Below are positions 43,403 to 52,918 of a stretch of DNA of 64,000 nucleotides, piece by piece; the stretch's first letter is position 1; every line of letters begins with the position of its first letter. This DNA comes from Candidatus Altimarinota bacterium (GTDB lineage: Bacteria > Patescibacteriota > Gracilibacteria > UBA4473). The position numbers and the translations under genes were made by a program. The DNA lies in NCBI GenBank assembly GCA_021734395.1, contig JAIPJB010000002.1:124001-188000 (forward strand), in the 5' to 3' direction. The notes under the pieces were generated by a model that ran no database searches, was not told where the DNA came from, and saw only the letters and a list, made by a program, of their open reading frames with translations.

Positions 43403-46400
43403 TTACGGGAGGTATGGTTCGATCTCTGCACGAGAATACTCAAAATGGGAAATACGAGTATCACGTTTATATTCAACAGCAAGACTGCCATCTGACTGAA
43501 CCGTGTACTGGACTGTGGCATCCTCTTGGGGAACAGAAAAAGAATCTTCTATTTTTTCCTTTCCTTCCTCAGTATGATAGAGGTGCGGGAAGTCAAGTAA
43601 GTGCATCCGAGTTGTTTCTCGATCAACTATTTCTTTTTCCGCTTCAGTTTTTGCGACTTCGCGCAATTGGCTGAGGTGTTCTAACCATACAGCGCGACCT
43701 GCCTTTTCTTTTAGATCGTATTGCTTGCTACTCAGTTCAATATCTTCTGCTGAGATAGATTTTTCTGCTTCTTTTTTGGCTTCCTTCTTCCCCTTTTCTC
43801 CTTCTATCTCAAAGACAATATGCGCTCGATACACATCTCCTTTCTTTTCAAAAAATCTATATTTTTCTCTTCCCTCGACTTTATATCCTGCTTTTGATAC
43901 TGCTAATTGCATATCTTTTGATGTGGCACTTCGAACGGTGTAAATCTTCCCCTCTTGCTCCCACGTCTTTCCCTCCATTTTCTTGGCCCATTCCAGATCG
44001 CGATTTTCATTATAAAAATCTACTGTTTCTGTTTCTCCTGTTTCATCTTTCTGTACTTCTTTCTTTTCTTCTGTTCGAATCTCTTTTTCTTCCGAAACAT
44101 CTTTTTTCTGTTCCTTTTTCTCTTGTTGAGCAACTTCGAAGCCAGATTCTTTTTCCCCTCCAGAGAAAATTTCATTCTGCAAAATTGCCCCTGACTGAGC
44201 AGCGGCCTGCTCCAAAGCATCCAGTGTTTTTATTCCCAACCTTTCGACCGTCTGTGTCGTGCCAGGGATACGAATGGTTTTTTCGATTGTTTTGGTCAGG
44301 ACATTGAAGAAAGTATCCACATTCGCAACATTCAGAGCATCCAAGAATGCCTTTTGTTGTTCCACGGAAAGTGAACTGAAATATTCTTGAAGCTGTCCGT
44401 TGAGGTATTTATCCACTAATCCCATTTCCTGAGCTTTCTGGTAGGTAAAGTTTTCCATGACTTCTCCCCAGCGTTTATTCTGAAATTCTTCACCCGTGAC
44501 GACTTCTTTCACTTCTGTTCTGGTTTTATCGGGTGTTTGGATTTGTTCTTTCCGAGCAACTTCAAAAGCCCACCCAATCGGCATACCACTCGACTCATCA
44601 GTCGATGGAATGACGCGATAGTCTTCCGGAGCTAGCTCACAGATTTTCAAGTCATTGGGACTTTCTTCTTTGTATTCTGGCTTTCTATTTTGCTGAACCC
44701 ATTCGGGAATCTGAACGACTTCTGGTTTTCGACGATTTTTAAGTTCCTGTAATACCACGTTTTCCAAATAATCTACCGATTCGTACGCCGTTGCTTCACC
44801 TCCATAATTGTAATCAGCCGCTCTATTAATCCGGCCTACAATTTCCGCCAACGCAGAAGTGTCTTTTTCGGCAAGAGCTCTATTGAGAGCTTCTACGTTT
44901 TCACGAATTTTTCCCAGAACATTCGAAAGTTGTGCATCTCCGGATAATTCCATCTCTTCCAGAGAAAAACCCGAGCCTTCATACATTACCGAGTCCAAAG
45001 CCGCATAAATCTGAGATGTCACCTGTAAATACTTATCGACAGAAGGTTTTATTTTTTCCATAACTTTTTTTCCTTTTTCATCCTCAATTCCTTTCTGAAC
45101 TCGATCCATTATGTCTACTGCCTGTGAGAAAATCACACTCCCTTCTTGGGGCAAGGATAGTTTTGCTTGGTTGAAGAGCTGTGCTCGAAGCTGAAGTGCT
45201 GTCAGATATTTTCTATTGCGCTGATCCAATTCCTTCATTTCTTCGTCAAAATCTTCTGGGTCGTTTTCCTTGAGACCTTTCATCTTAGCGAGTAATTCTG
45301 TGCTAAATTGCAGTTGTCCATCGCGAATTTCAAAGTCATTACTGTCCTGCTCGTATTCCAGAATCCAATCATTAATCGATTGATATGCCTCTTCCGGGGT
45401 ATCAATCCCATCACGCCCGAGTAAACTTCCGATACTGCGAATCAGTCCAGAGAAAATATTCTGCGCTTCTACTCGAGATTTTACCGCGTCAAAAGCTTGT
45501 TTCCCGACTTCTTGTCGGTATTTTTCATAGGTTTCTCGACGAGCTTCAATCGTCTGACGAAGTGATTCGTTTACTTCAATTTCTTCATCATTTTCAAGGC
45601 TTCCATCGGTGTTTTTTTCAATGGTTTTTTTGCTGGTATGAGCTGTTTGATAGAGTGTTTCCGCATAGACCTCATCTTTTACAACACGATCCAAATACTG
45701 ATTGATAATTTCTTCATCTCCCGATTTGAGAGCTTCTCCTGTAATCTTTCGATCCAATGCCATGTACAAACGAAAATCTGCGGCATGTTCTTTTCTTCCT
45801 TTTCCGCTTTTGAGAATTTCTTGGATAAAATCTTTTTTATGAAGTTGTGCGTGAGCCGTGACAATGTCCAACTTCCGGAGAGAAGCCATTTCTAGGTCTG
45901 TACGAGCTCCGATTGTCGATCGAAACGCTTCGATAAAAACAACCCCCACCGGAGTAAAAGCTCCCGCTGCAATACTCGCGACAGCAGTCGTTGTCAGACT
46001 CGCTGCCACAGATTGCTTGAATGTTTCCCATGTAAATCCCGCTAATTTTTCTCCAAAATTTCGGAATTCTTCTTCACTCAGATTTCGACCCAGCTGTTCT
46101 TCCAGTAATGCTTTGTATTCCTGAGAAAGGACTCCATTATTTTCAACGGCTTCCTGATGCATAGCCTGAAGTGTGTTGAATTGTTTTTCGAGATTTTCTT
46201 CGGTAAAGATCTCCACCAGCTTCTCCTTATCTGCCTTATCAAGTTTGAGAAACGATTTGTACTGTCCTAAATATTCATCGGGAATGAGGTCACTGCCTTT
46301 TTTTTCCGGCAAGACGAGTCCCAAAATTCCGTGTCGACGGGAAATTTTCCCTAACGGCGTATCCATAAGAAAGTAATTGTAAATTTCTTGAGCGATTTTA

Positions 46401-47377
46401 CTGCGATCGATACCTCTTTTTTCCCAGTCCGTAATAACATCGAGCCATTGCTCATAGGTTTCAACTCCCACATCTCCGATACTGACATCCTGAATTTCAC
46501 AATCAATACACGGCACCTCGGGTTTAGGAGGTTCTACCGTTTCCTTTCCGTATTCAATGATAACCAGATTCCCCTGACATCCATTAGAAACCTGGGCATA
46601 AATTTTGCCTTCGTATTCTCCCCAATTCTTGAGCTCCAACGTGTTATCCAAAAGATGGTCTTCCGGACCAATATCAATCATATCGCCCCCCACAACAGTC
46701 GAAAACTTTTTCATTTTTTTCCCGTGCAACGACAGAAATTCTGAAGCTGGGCGAGAAGCTCCGGTCATTCTTTTTTCGATTTCACCACGTTTTGAGGGAC
46801 TCTTGAGTCCGACGTCTTCTCCCAGCCATTTCGCCGAAACGAGTGCGTTTCGAGGGCCATAAGTGTCAGGGTTTTTGACGGGATTAGTCGCGAGTAATTT
46901 TTCAAATGTTTTGGCTTCGTCTTCTCTGTTTGCGGCACGCAAGTATCGAAGAACATATTCAAACATAGCGGTCCGATACATCTGTCCGGCAAACCGATAA
47001 AGCATTTCGTTCCCTTTCGCCTCTGGTCCAGCTTCGGAAAAATTGAGATTTTTCGGATTTGCGAGTTCCGCTAACTTTTCAGCCGAAAGAGATTCTAGTT
47101 TTTGTTCAACTTTTTGTTGATCTTTTTTGATATCTTCGGATGTCAATCGAACAATCTTGCTGAGTTCTTCGTATTTTCCTTTGAATGCTTCTGGTTTATC
47201 CGTATTCCGTCCTTCAGCCCTTTCTAAAAGAAGGTCGAGCATTTCATCCAACTGAGATTCTGCCGGATCTAATTCGAGGGTTTGTTTGGCTTTTTCTACG
47301 GAGGAATGCAATTGCTCCTGAGAGAAGAAAGGAAATCGGCAAGCAGGTATGGAATCGAAATGGAAGAGTTTTTTCAT
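43403..47377 (-). CDS. Giant lineage-specific protein of unknown function
   Basis: 1324 residues, the largest gene in the window. No signal peptide. Mostly charged helices; one hydrophobic stretch, SVAASLTTTAVASIAAGAFTPVGVVFIEAF (about 456-484), could insert in a membrane. A CIDC motif at about 290-293. Near the C-terminus a lysine/glutamate-rich linker precedes a beta-looking segment. I recognise no domain. Promoter at 47404-47432; first gene of the operon leading to the GT27-like enzyme, S41 protease, VanW, GT-C-like protein and murC. That context suggests a role at the cell surface or division, but this is inference. Confidence 0.8.
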   Translation of the reverse strand: MKKLFHFDSIPACRFPFFSQEQLHSSVEKAKQTLELDPAESQLDEMLDLLLERAEGRNTDKPEAFKGKYEELSKIVRLTSEDIKKDQQKVEQKLESLSAEKLAELANPKNLNFSEAGPEAKGNEMLYRFAGQMYRTAMFEYVLRYLRAANREDEAKTFEKLLATNPVKNPDTYGPRNALVSAKWLGEDVGLKSPSKRGEIEKRMTGASRPASEFLSLHGKKMKKFSTVVGGDMIDIGPEDHLLDNTLELKNWGEYEGKIYAQVSNGCQGNLVIIEYGKETVEPPKPEVPCIDCEIQDVSIGDVGVETYEQWLDVITDWEKRGIDRSKIAQEIYNYFLMDTPLGKISRRHGILGLVLPEKKGSDLIPDEYLGQYKSFLKLDKADKEKLVEIFTEENLEKQFNTLQAMHQEAVENNGVLSQEYKALLEEQLGRNLSEEEFRNFGEKLAGFTWETFKQSVAASLTTTAVASIAAGAFTPVGVVFIEAFRSTIGARTDLEMASLRKLDIVTAHAQLHKKDFIQEILKSGKGRKEHAADFRLYMALDRKITGEALKSGDEEIINQYLDRVVKDEVYAETLYQTAHTSKKTIEKNTDGSLENDEEIEVNESLRQTIEARRETYEKYRQEVGKQAFDAVKSRVEAQNIFSGLIRSIGSLLGRDGIDTPEEAYQSINDWILEYEQDSNDFEIRDGQLQFSTELLAKMKGLKENDPEDFDEEMKELDQRNRKYLTALQLRAQLFNQAKLSLPQEGSVIFSQAVDIMDRVQKGIEDEKGKKVMEKIKPSVDKYLQVTSQIYAALDSVMYEGSGFSLEEMELSGDAQLSNVLGKIRENVEALNRALAEKDTSALAEIVGRINRAADYNYGGEATAYESVDYLENVVLQELKNRRKPEVVQIPEWVQQNRKPEYKEESPNDLKICELAPEDYRVIPSTDESSGMPIGWAFEVARKEQIQTPDKTRTEVKEVVTGEEFQNKRWGEVMENFTYQKAQEMGLVDKYLNGQLQEYFSSLSVEQQKAFLDALNVANVDTFFNVLTKTIEKTIRIPGTTQTVERLGIKTLDALEQAAAQSGAILQNEIFSGGEKESGFEVAQQEKKEQKKDVSEEKEIRTEEKKEVQKDETGETETVDFYNENRDLEWAKKMEGKTWEQEGKIYTVRSATSKDMQLAVSKAGYKVEGREKYRFFEKKGDVYRAHIVFEIEGEKGKKEAKKEAEKSISAEDIELSSKQYDLKEKAGRAVWLEHLSQLREVAKTEAEKEIVDRETTRMHLLDFPHLYHTEEGKEKIEDSFSVPQEDATVQYTVQSDGSLAVEYKRDTRISHFEYSRAEIEPYLP

Positions 47378-47403
47378 TGTGCGTACATGAAATATATCTT
47401 TTC

Positions 47404-47432
47404 ATTATACCACAAAAAACACAGAAAAACAA
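47404..47432 (-). promoter_or_regulatory. Promoter of the envelope operon
   Basis: On the minus strand TTGTTT (47427-47432), a 17-base spacer and TATAAT (47404-47409) with TGG before it, giving TGGTATAAT. Leader about 20 bases. Confidence 0.78.
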
Positions 47433-47499
47433 GCACCTTATAGAGCGAGCAGTTTATTTTGGATTCGAGCTCTGAAATTCTTTGAGTTTGAATCCTATT

Positions 47500-47553
47500 T
47501 TTAAAAATTGATAATTAAAAATTGAAGATTGAAGATTAATAATAATTAATTCC
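47500..47553. repeat. AT-rich tandem array after the coupling-ATPase stop
   Basis: Degenerate units like AAAAATTGATAATT and GAAGATTGAAGATTAAT recur over about 50 bases, ending at the stop codon of the minus-strand gene at 47554. Same style as arrays at 50186 and 57760. Confidence 0.55.
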
Positions 47554-49785
47554 TTATACAATCGGTTCCTGAAAGTCTGATTCTTCTTCAAAAGCTGAAT
47601 TGCCTTTTTTATTCGGATCGGTTTTTGGATCAAATTTCCCTTCTTCCCATTGCTGAAGAATAGATTCAACATCTGAAACGGGTCGGGCGTAATGAGAGCG
47701 AGAATGTTCAACAACTTTTTGAGCATTATTTTCTCGGGGGAGAACCATGTCCAGACTGCGCGCAGAAAAGGCTTCGCACAGCTCTCCTTCGATCGACATT
47801 TTGATATAAAAATCACGAACTCCCAAGTTAATAATATCTCGTTCTGAAAAACGAGGATTAAATTCTTCGGATAAAATCCGAGCGTCTTCTCCTCCGACGC
47901 GGAAAGAAACGATCGACCCCACATTACCAAAGACCGTGGTGCGAATTTTATTGCTGAGCTGTCCGAGAAATTGATGCGCTAGGGTGAGATTCAAGCGATA
48001 TTTTCTGGCTTCGGATAAAATCTCATCGAAGGTATCAGTCGCAAAATTATGAAACTCGTCCACATACAAATACCAGTCTCGACGCTCTTCTTCTGGGGTA
48101 TCAGCTCGACTCATCGCTGCCTGGTAGATTTTGGTGACGACAATCGCTCCCAAAAGCGACGCGTTTTCTTCTCCCAACATTCCTTTGGAAACTTTCATGA
48201 GAAATATCTTTTTATTGTCCATGATATCTCGAAAATCAATTTTATTTTTTGGTTGCCCGACAATGTTGCGAATCATATTGGTAGAGACGAATTGTCCGAC
48301 TTTATTTAATAATGGGGTAATGGCTTCGTTATCAAATTTCTCAGACCAGCCGGCAAATTCATTCACCCAGAAGTTTTTGACCACGTTGTCCTGAATATTT
48401 CGAACAATCGTCTGCCGATAATTTTTATCGGAAAGCATTTTGAGAATTGAAAGAATCGTTGTCCCGGGCGTATCCAATAATGCCAAAGTGGTGTAACGCA
48501 AAACGTGCTCCAACCGAGGGGTCCAGTTGGCTCCAAATAGTTTTTTGAAGATTTCAATAAATCCAATCGTCACTCGAATCTTCAATTCTTGGGGGACTTC
48601 TTCGATAGGATTGAATGCAACCGGATATGATAAATCTGACGGATCCAAAAGCACAACATCTTCAATGAGATCTTCGGGAATCATCTTGAGAATATTGTCG
48701 ACCAAGTCTCCGTGTGGATCCAAAACTCCTACCCCTTTCCCCGCTTTGATATCGTTTTGAATCAGAAGTTCGAGTAATTTTGATTTTCCGGAACCCGATT
48801 TCCCAACCGAATACAAGTGACGACGTCGATCCGATCGACGAATTCCAAAAGGAATATGCTGACCATGAAAATTGGTCATACCAAAAAAAGAAATCTCCGG
48901 ATCATCTCGTTGGGTGGGGAGATTGGACGGCGGCTCAGCTTTGCGCGCAAGAACATGAATAATATTGGGAACTTCGCTCTCGTTGGGTAAGTGGAAAATA
49001 CTCGCTAATTCACTGGTCGAAAGATAAAAACTTTTCTTTATTTTCCTCTGTTGAAATGACTGGACATGCTGAGATCCGTGATGTATCCGTCCGATTTTAA
49101 TCTGATTGAGATCCAGGGTATTAAAATTGGAAATCGCTCCTAAAAGTGCTTTCATGCGTGCTTCGGGAGAACTTTGGGCAGCATTAGAAAATGTCGCTAA
49201 TCGCATAGAAACTTCGAATAATCGTCCTGAATTTTTTTCATCAATTTTCCCCGCAAAATTTTTGGCCGCTCCTTTTTTGAACCAGTATTTCACGCGGAAT
49301 AAATGACGAATTTTTTCGAACCTTCGTCGCCATCCAAGCAGAAAATGATGAAATCCAGTATCTTCACGAGGCTTCGCCACAACCTGAATCCATACACCTT
49401 CGCCAGGCATGATCTTGCTCATCACACTCAAAATTCCCGAGAGTGAATCACCGTCAAATTCTTTATAACTGCGAAGAGGAAAGAGATCATTTCGTACTAA
49501 TCCCAGATCAGACGAAAGAAAATGAGTTGAATCTTGGACACTCTGTGTAAAATCCGGTATTTCCACAATATCTGCATCAGGACTTGAAGCATAAATCTGC
49601 CCAGCCACAACCTGCGCAGTCGCCACATCGGCCGAAAAACAAAACCCGATATTTTGCCCCATGGCCACCAGCTCAAAACTTACTTGAGAGCCACGAAGGG
49701 TTTCGTGCAGATGTGCCAAAACTTCTTCAAAGGCCGCGGCGGTACGCTTATTGTCCTGCGGAACTTTAACAAGGAAGGTTTTCAT
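47554..49785 (-). CDS. VirD4/TraD-like type IV secretion coupling ATPase (DUF87/TraG C-terminal)
   Basis: 743 residues from ATG 49785. About 280 residues without clear membrane helices, then a P-loop ATPase: GKSGSGKSK at 328-336, LDPHGDLVDNIL at 355-366, Walker B in WYLYVDEFHNF, and DEILSEARKYRLNLTLAHQFLGQL, the TraD/TraG-type signature. An acidic C-terminal tail follows. Such ATPases pump DNA in conjugation or pilus-like systems and are common in Patescibacteria without a complete secretion locus. No other secretion gene is in the window. It lies 121 bases upstream of the giant-operon promoter. Confidence 0.88.
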   Translation of the reverse strand: MKTFLVKVPQDNKRTAAAFEEVLAHLHETLRGSQVSFELVAMGQNIGFCFSADVATAQVVAGQIYASSPDADIVEIPDFTQSVQDSTHFLSSDLGLVRNDLFPLRSYKEFDGDSLSGILSVMSKIMPGEGVWIQVVAKPREDTGFHHFLLGWRRRFEKIRHLFRVKYWFKKGAAKNFAGKIDEKNSGRLFEVSMRLATFSNAAQSSPEARMKALLGAISNFNTLDLNQIKIGRIHHGSQHVQSFQQRKIKKSFYLSTSELASIFHLPNESEVPNIIHVLARKAEPPSNLPTQRDDPEISFFGMTNFHGQHIPFGIRRSDRRRHLYSVGKSGSGKSKLLELLIQNDIKAGKGVGVLDPHGDLVDNILKMIPEDLIEDVVLLDPSDLSYPVAFNPIEEVPQELKIRVTIGFIEIFKKLFGANWTPRLEHVLRYTTLALLDTPGTTILSILKMLSDKNYRQTIVRNIQDNVVKNFWVNEFAGWSEKFDNEAITPLLNKVGQFVSTNMIRNIVGQPKNKIDFRDIMDNKKIFLMKVSKGMLGEENASLLGAIVVTKIYQAAMSRADTPEEERRDWYLYVDEFHNFATDTFDEILSEARKYRLNLTLAHQFLGQLSNKIRTTVFGNVGSIVSFRVGGEDARILSEEFNPRFSERDIINLGVRDFYIKMSIEGELCEAFSARSLDMVLPRENNAQKVVEHSRSHYARPVSDVESILQQWEEGKFDPKTDPNKKGNSAFEEESDFQEPIV

Positions 49786-49879
49786 GAAGAGAAATCTGCA
49801 ACTCTCGGTTTGTAGCACTATTTAGAGATTTTGACAAGATTTTAGAAAGATTCCAAAACTATATATTCCTGCATTTTCA

Positions 49880-49907
49880 TTGACAGGGGAGATTTTTTTT
49901 ATAGGAT
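49880..49907 (+). promoter_or_regulatory. Promoter of tRNA-Ile
   Basis: TTGACA (49880-49885), a 16-base spacer and TAGGAT (49902-49907). Same spacing as the other tRNA promoters, but a weaker -10. The leader of about 115 bases includes a CCCAAAAAATT/AATTTTTAGGG hairpin. Confidence 0.65.
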
Positions 49908-50027
49908 TTTGCCGTTCTTTGCTGAGGGCTCCCAAAAAATTGAAAATTTTTAGGGAAGAGGAGGAGATGATGAAGTATATGGAATCTCGACTTTTGGAGA
50001 TGAAATATACGAAATCATCGACAACGA

Positions 50028-50104
50028 GGGCGTGTAGCTCAGCTGGTTAGAGCGCGTCTCTGATAAGGACGAGGTCCGTGGTTCAAGTCCACGCACGCCC
50101 ACCA
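50028..50104 (+). tRNA. tRNA-Ile (anticodon GAT)
   Basis: 77 bases with encoded CCA. Acceptor GGGCGTG/CACGCCC, D arm GCTC/GAGC, anticodon stem CGTCT/GGACG with loop CTGATAA, T arm CGTGG/CCACG enclosing TTCAAGT. Confidence 0.97.
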
Positions 50105-50185
50105 TTCATTTTTTAATCATTCTTGGTCTCCGATCACGAGAATGCTTCTCTGTGGTGTTGTATTATCTCAGCAGAATAGAAATAA

Positions 50186-50235
50186 ATTGGAAATTAATAA
50201 TTCGTAATTCGTAATTGATAATTCGTAATTGATAA
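50186..50235. repeat. AT-rich tandem array after the uvrD stop
   Basis: Alternating AATTCGTAATT and AATTGATAATT units fill about 50 bases and end at the uvrD stop (minus strand). Confidence 0.65.
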
Positions 50236-52470
50236 CTATGAATTTATTACTTCAATCGGTGCGACTGACGCCACTATTTTTTTGACACCCATTCCCGCAA
50301 AGGCCACCGATAAAACGTCTCCCGAAATCTGAATAATTGTTCCTTCTCCAAAATCCGCATGGCGCAGACGTGTGCCGACAGTAAATTCTGTTTCATTGTC
50401 TGAAACACCGAAAATGGCTTCTTGGCGATTTCGGGGCGGATGAGAAAGAATATTTTGTTTTTCTTTTTCGAGTCCAGAATCATATTTTCGCCGTCCCATA
50501 TATGATCCCGCCGAAACCGGTGAGTCCTGCTGGACAGAATCTTCATGGAGTTCAGAAAGAAACTTCGAAGGCGAAGAATAATCCGTTCGGCCAAAAAGCA
50601 TCCGTGATCGAGCATAAGTGATGAAACATTTTTTTTGTGCTCGTGTAATCCCCACATATCCCAACCGACGCTCTTCTTCAACCTGTTCGTGCGAAAACTG
50701 CGCATTTGCGGAAGGGAAAATACCGTCTTCCCAGCCGGGAAGAAACACAATCGGAAATTCCAGTCCTTTGGAGGTATGCATCGTCATCATCGTCACCTGA
50801 TCCGCCGACTCTTTGTATTGATCCACATCTGCGATCAAAGCCACTCCCTCCAAAAATGAGGCCAAACTATCATCGGCGCTATCGTATTTTGTCGCCACCG
50901 AAAAAAGTTCCCGCACATTTTCCTGTCGCATTTCTCCTTCTGAAGTCCCGTCATCCAGATATTTCAGATACTCAATTTTATCTAATAAGTGATCCAAAAT
51001 AATCGACACCGGTTCTGTACGATTCAGCTTGCGAAGATGGAGAATCATATCGCGAAAATCAGCCAATACTTTTTGTTTGTTTTCAGCCAATTCATCCATA
51101 TCCTTCACATTCTCCAAGACTTCAAACAAACTCATCGTGTAGTGCTCGCTGTATTTTTTAACGGTTTCAATTGTCGCCGGACCAATCTTCCGAGTCGGCG
51201 TATTAATCACCCGCAAAAACGCCACATCATCCCGCGGATTAAAAATGAGACGCAAATACGCAATAACATCTTTGATTTCCCGACGGTCAAAAAACTTCGT
51301 TCCTCCGACAATCTGATAGGGAATCTGCTGTCGCATAAATGCTTCCTCTAAAGCCCGAGATTGCGCATTCATTCGATAGAGAATCACGCAGTCTGACAGT
51401 CGAATATTTTCTTTTTCCTGGAGTTCGCGAATATGATCAACGATAGCACTTCCCTCTTCTCTTTCATTTGCAACTTCGAAAATACGAAGTGGATCCCCTG
51501 ATTCATTTTGGGTCCAGAGTTCTTTTTTCTGACCGGTCTGATTAAAACTGATCAGGCAATTCGCGTTATTGAGAATATTTTGAGTAGAACGATAGTTTTG
51601 TTCGAGTTTGATGACACGAGCATTCGGAAAATCTTTTTCGAAATTTAAAATATTGGTGTAGTCCGCCCCCCGAAAAGAATAAATCGACTGATGATCATCT
51701 CCGATCACGCATAGATTTTGGTGTTTATCCGCCAAAAGTCGTACCAATCGATACTGTGCGAAATTTGTATCTTGATACTCATCCACCAGTAAATGATCCC
51801 AACGATGACGATATTTTTCCAAAACTTTTTCATTGCTTTCAAAAAGCTGCACCACCTTCTGGAGCAGGTCATCGAAATCTAGAGCGTTGTGTTCGGCGAG
51901 TCGCTTTTGGTACTCCGGAAAAAGCTCGCTAACCGCTCGGGTAAATTTATTGGGGTCAATAGTAGAAGAATATTCTTCCGGCGTGAGAAGCTGATTTTTG
52001 GCGGCAGAAATATGCGCCAGTACAGCTTTGTGTTTGATTTCTTTTTCGTCATATCCTCGCTCTTTCATGAGAATTTTCATGAGCGATCGGGAATCATCGG
52101 TGTTAAAAATAACAAACGAAGACGTAATTCCATAGTCTAATTTTTCAATATCCTTGCGCAAAATACGCACACACACTGAATGGAAAGTTCCGACAGTGGG
52201 TAATTTGTTTCCTGGATTCGTATCCCTTGAGGATACGAATCCTAATAACTTTTCCACCCGCGTCTTCATCTCATTCGCGGCTTTATTGGTAAACGTCACC
52301 GCCAGTATTCGATCTCCCTTCACCCCATGCGCAATAAGATTTGCAATACGATGTGTCAGGCATTTGGTTTTTCCCGAACCCGCACCAGCAAGAATCAGAA
52401 GTGGACCTTCCAAAATTTCCACCGCTTTGCGCTGGCACTCGTTTAATCCGTCAAAAATGGGGTCACTCAT
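50236..52470 (-). CDS. UvrD/PcrA-type superfamily I DNA helicase
   Basis: 744 residues. Motif I AGAGSGKT, Ia TFTNKAANEM, motif II (VDEYQDTN), III GDDHQSIYSFRGAD, IV QNYRST, V MTMHTSKGLEF, VI VGITRAQ. A C-terminal Tudor-like end (GTRLRHADFGEGTIIQISGDVLSVAFAGMGVKKI) is typical of PcrA. Unwinds DNA in repair and replication. A perfect 12-bp palindrome is inserted near the N-terminus (see separate entry). The stop is followed on its strand by an AT-rich array. Confidence 0.97.
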   Translation of the reverse strand: MSDPIFDGLNECQRKAVEILEGPLLILAGAGSGKTKCLTHRIANLIAHGVKGDRILAVTFTNKAANEMKTRVEKLLGFVSSRDTNPGNKLPTVGTFHSVCVRILRKDIEKLDYGITSSFVIFNTDDSRSLMKILMKERGYDEKEIKHKAVLAHISAAKNQLLTPEEYSSTIDPNKFTRAVSELFPEYQKRLAEHNALDFDDLLQKVVQLFESNEKVLEKYRHRWDHLLVDEYQDTNFAQYRLVRLLADKHQNLCVIGDDHQSIYSFRGADYTNILNFEKDFPNARVIKLEQNYRSTQNILNNANCLISFNQTGQKKELWTQNESGDPLRIFEVANEREEGSAIVDHIRELQEKENIRLSDCVILYRMNAQSRALEEAFMRQQIPYQIVGGTKFFDRREIKDVIAYLRLIFNPRDDVAFLRVINTPTRKIGPATIETVKKYSEHYTMSLFEVLENVKDMDELAENKQKVLADFRDMILHLRKLNRTEPVSIILDHLLDKIEYLKYLDDGTSEGEMRQENVRELFSVATKYDSADDSLASFLEGVALIADVDQYKESADQVTMMTMHTSKGLEFPIVFLPGWEDGIFPSANAQFSHEQVEEERRLGYVGITRAQKKCFITYARSRMLFGRTDYSSPSKFLSELHEDSVQQDSPVSAGSYMGRRKYDSGLEKEKQNILSHPPRNRQEAIFGVSDNETEFTVGTRLRHADFGEGTIIQISGDVLSVAFAGMGVKKIVASVAPIEVINS
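52214..52242. repeat. 12-bp perfect palindrome inside the uvrD coding region
   Basis: GGATTCGTATCC (52214-52225) and GGATACGAATCC (52231-52242) are exact reverse complements with a 5-base loop. It adds the residues FVSSRDTNPG between the RVEKLLG and LPTVGTFHS parts of the helicase, where PcrA has a short variable loop, and keeps the reading frame. Confidence 0.8.
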
Positions 52471-52626
52471 GCGGGAGGGATAGTAATGAATTTTGAGAAT
52501 GGGGGAAGTGTTGACAAAAAGAAAAATAAAATTAAAAATCTATTTCGTTGTTCTTGGGATGCTCCTGCATACCCCCGAACAGAAAGTTTTTTGACACCAT
52601 TTCAAAACAAAAGAACGGAGGACTGT

Positions 52627-52797
52627 ATGTCTAAAAAAAACAGAAAGAGTAGCGGACAACACTGCTGCTCAAATAAGCAAAAAAAAGAAAAACTCCGAAA
52701 AGGAAGAAAAAACAAAGCGACGGAGAAGGAAGAGAAAAACCGTATCAAAAAATTAATAAACGGAAAAAAAGGATCTCCTGCTTATAATCTGCAATAA
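52627..52797 (+). CDS. Small basic lysine-rich protein with CC pair
   Basis: 56 residues (MSKKNRKSSGQHCCSNKQ at the start), over a third lysine and arginine. ATG 52627 follows a CGGAGG Shine-Dalgarno 7 bases upstream; the open frame to 52486 has no such signal. A strong terminator follows. Such a protein could bind nucleic acid; no family recognised. A TTGACA box at 52511 may belong to its promoter, but the -10 is poor. Confidence 0.55.
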   Translation: MSKKNRKSSGQHCCSNKQKKEKLRKGRKNKATEKEEKNRIKKLINGKKGSPAYNLQ

Positions 52798-52811
52798 ATT
52801 GAAATGGTTTC

Positions 52812-52840
52812 TGGCCCGGAATATTTCGGGCCATTTTATT
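52812..52840 (+). terminator. Intrinsic terminator
   Basis: Stem TGGCCCG/CGGGCCA (52812-52818 with 52827-52833), 8-base loop, then TTTTATTTAT. Confidence 0.9.
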
Positions 52841-52918
52841 TATCAAGACGGGTTTGACAAAATTAGAAAATAAAATTAAAAGTTATAGGCTTTTTGAAAA
52901 ATTAGTTGCTGCAATAAA

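Noticed and set aside
43725-44307. Plus-strand hydrophobic open frames rich in F, L and S
   Set aside because: Shadows of the glutamate/lysine-rich C-terminal part of the giant minus-strand gene.
49968-50057. 28-codon frame after a GAGGAGG site upstream of tRNA-Ile
   Set aside because: It ends inside the tRNA and has no protein-like conservation visible; more likely part of the tRNA leader.
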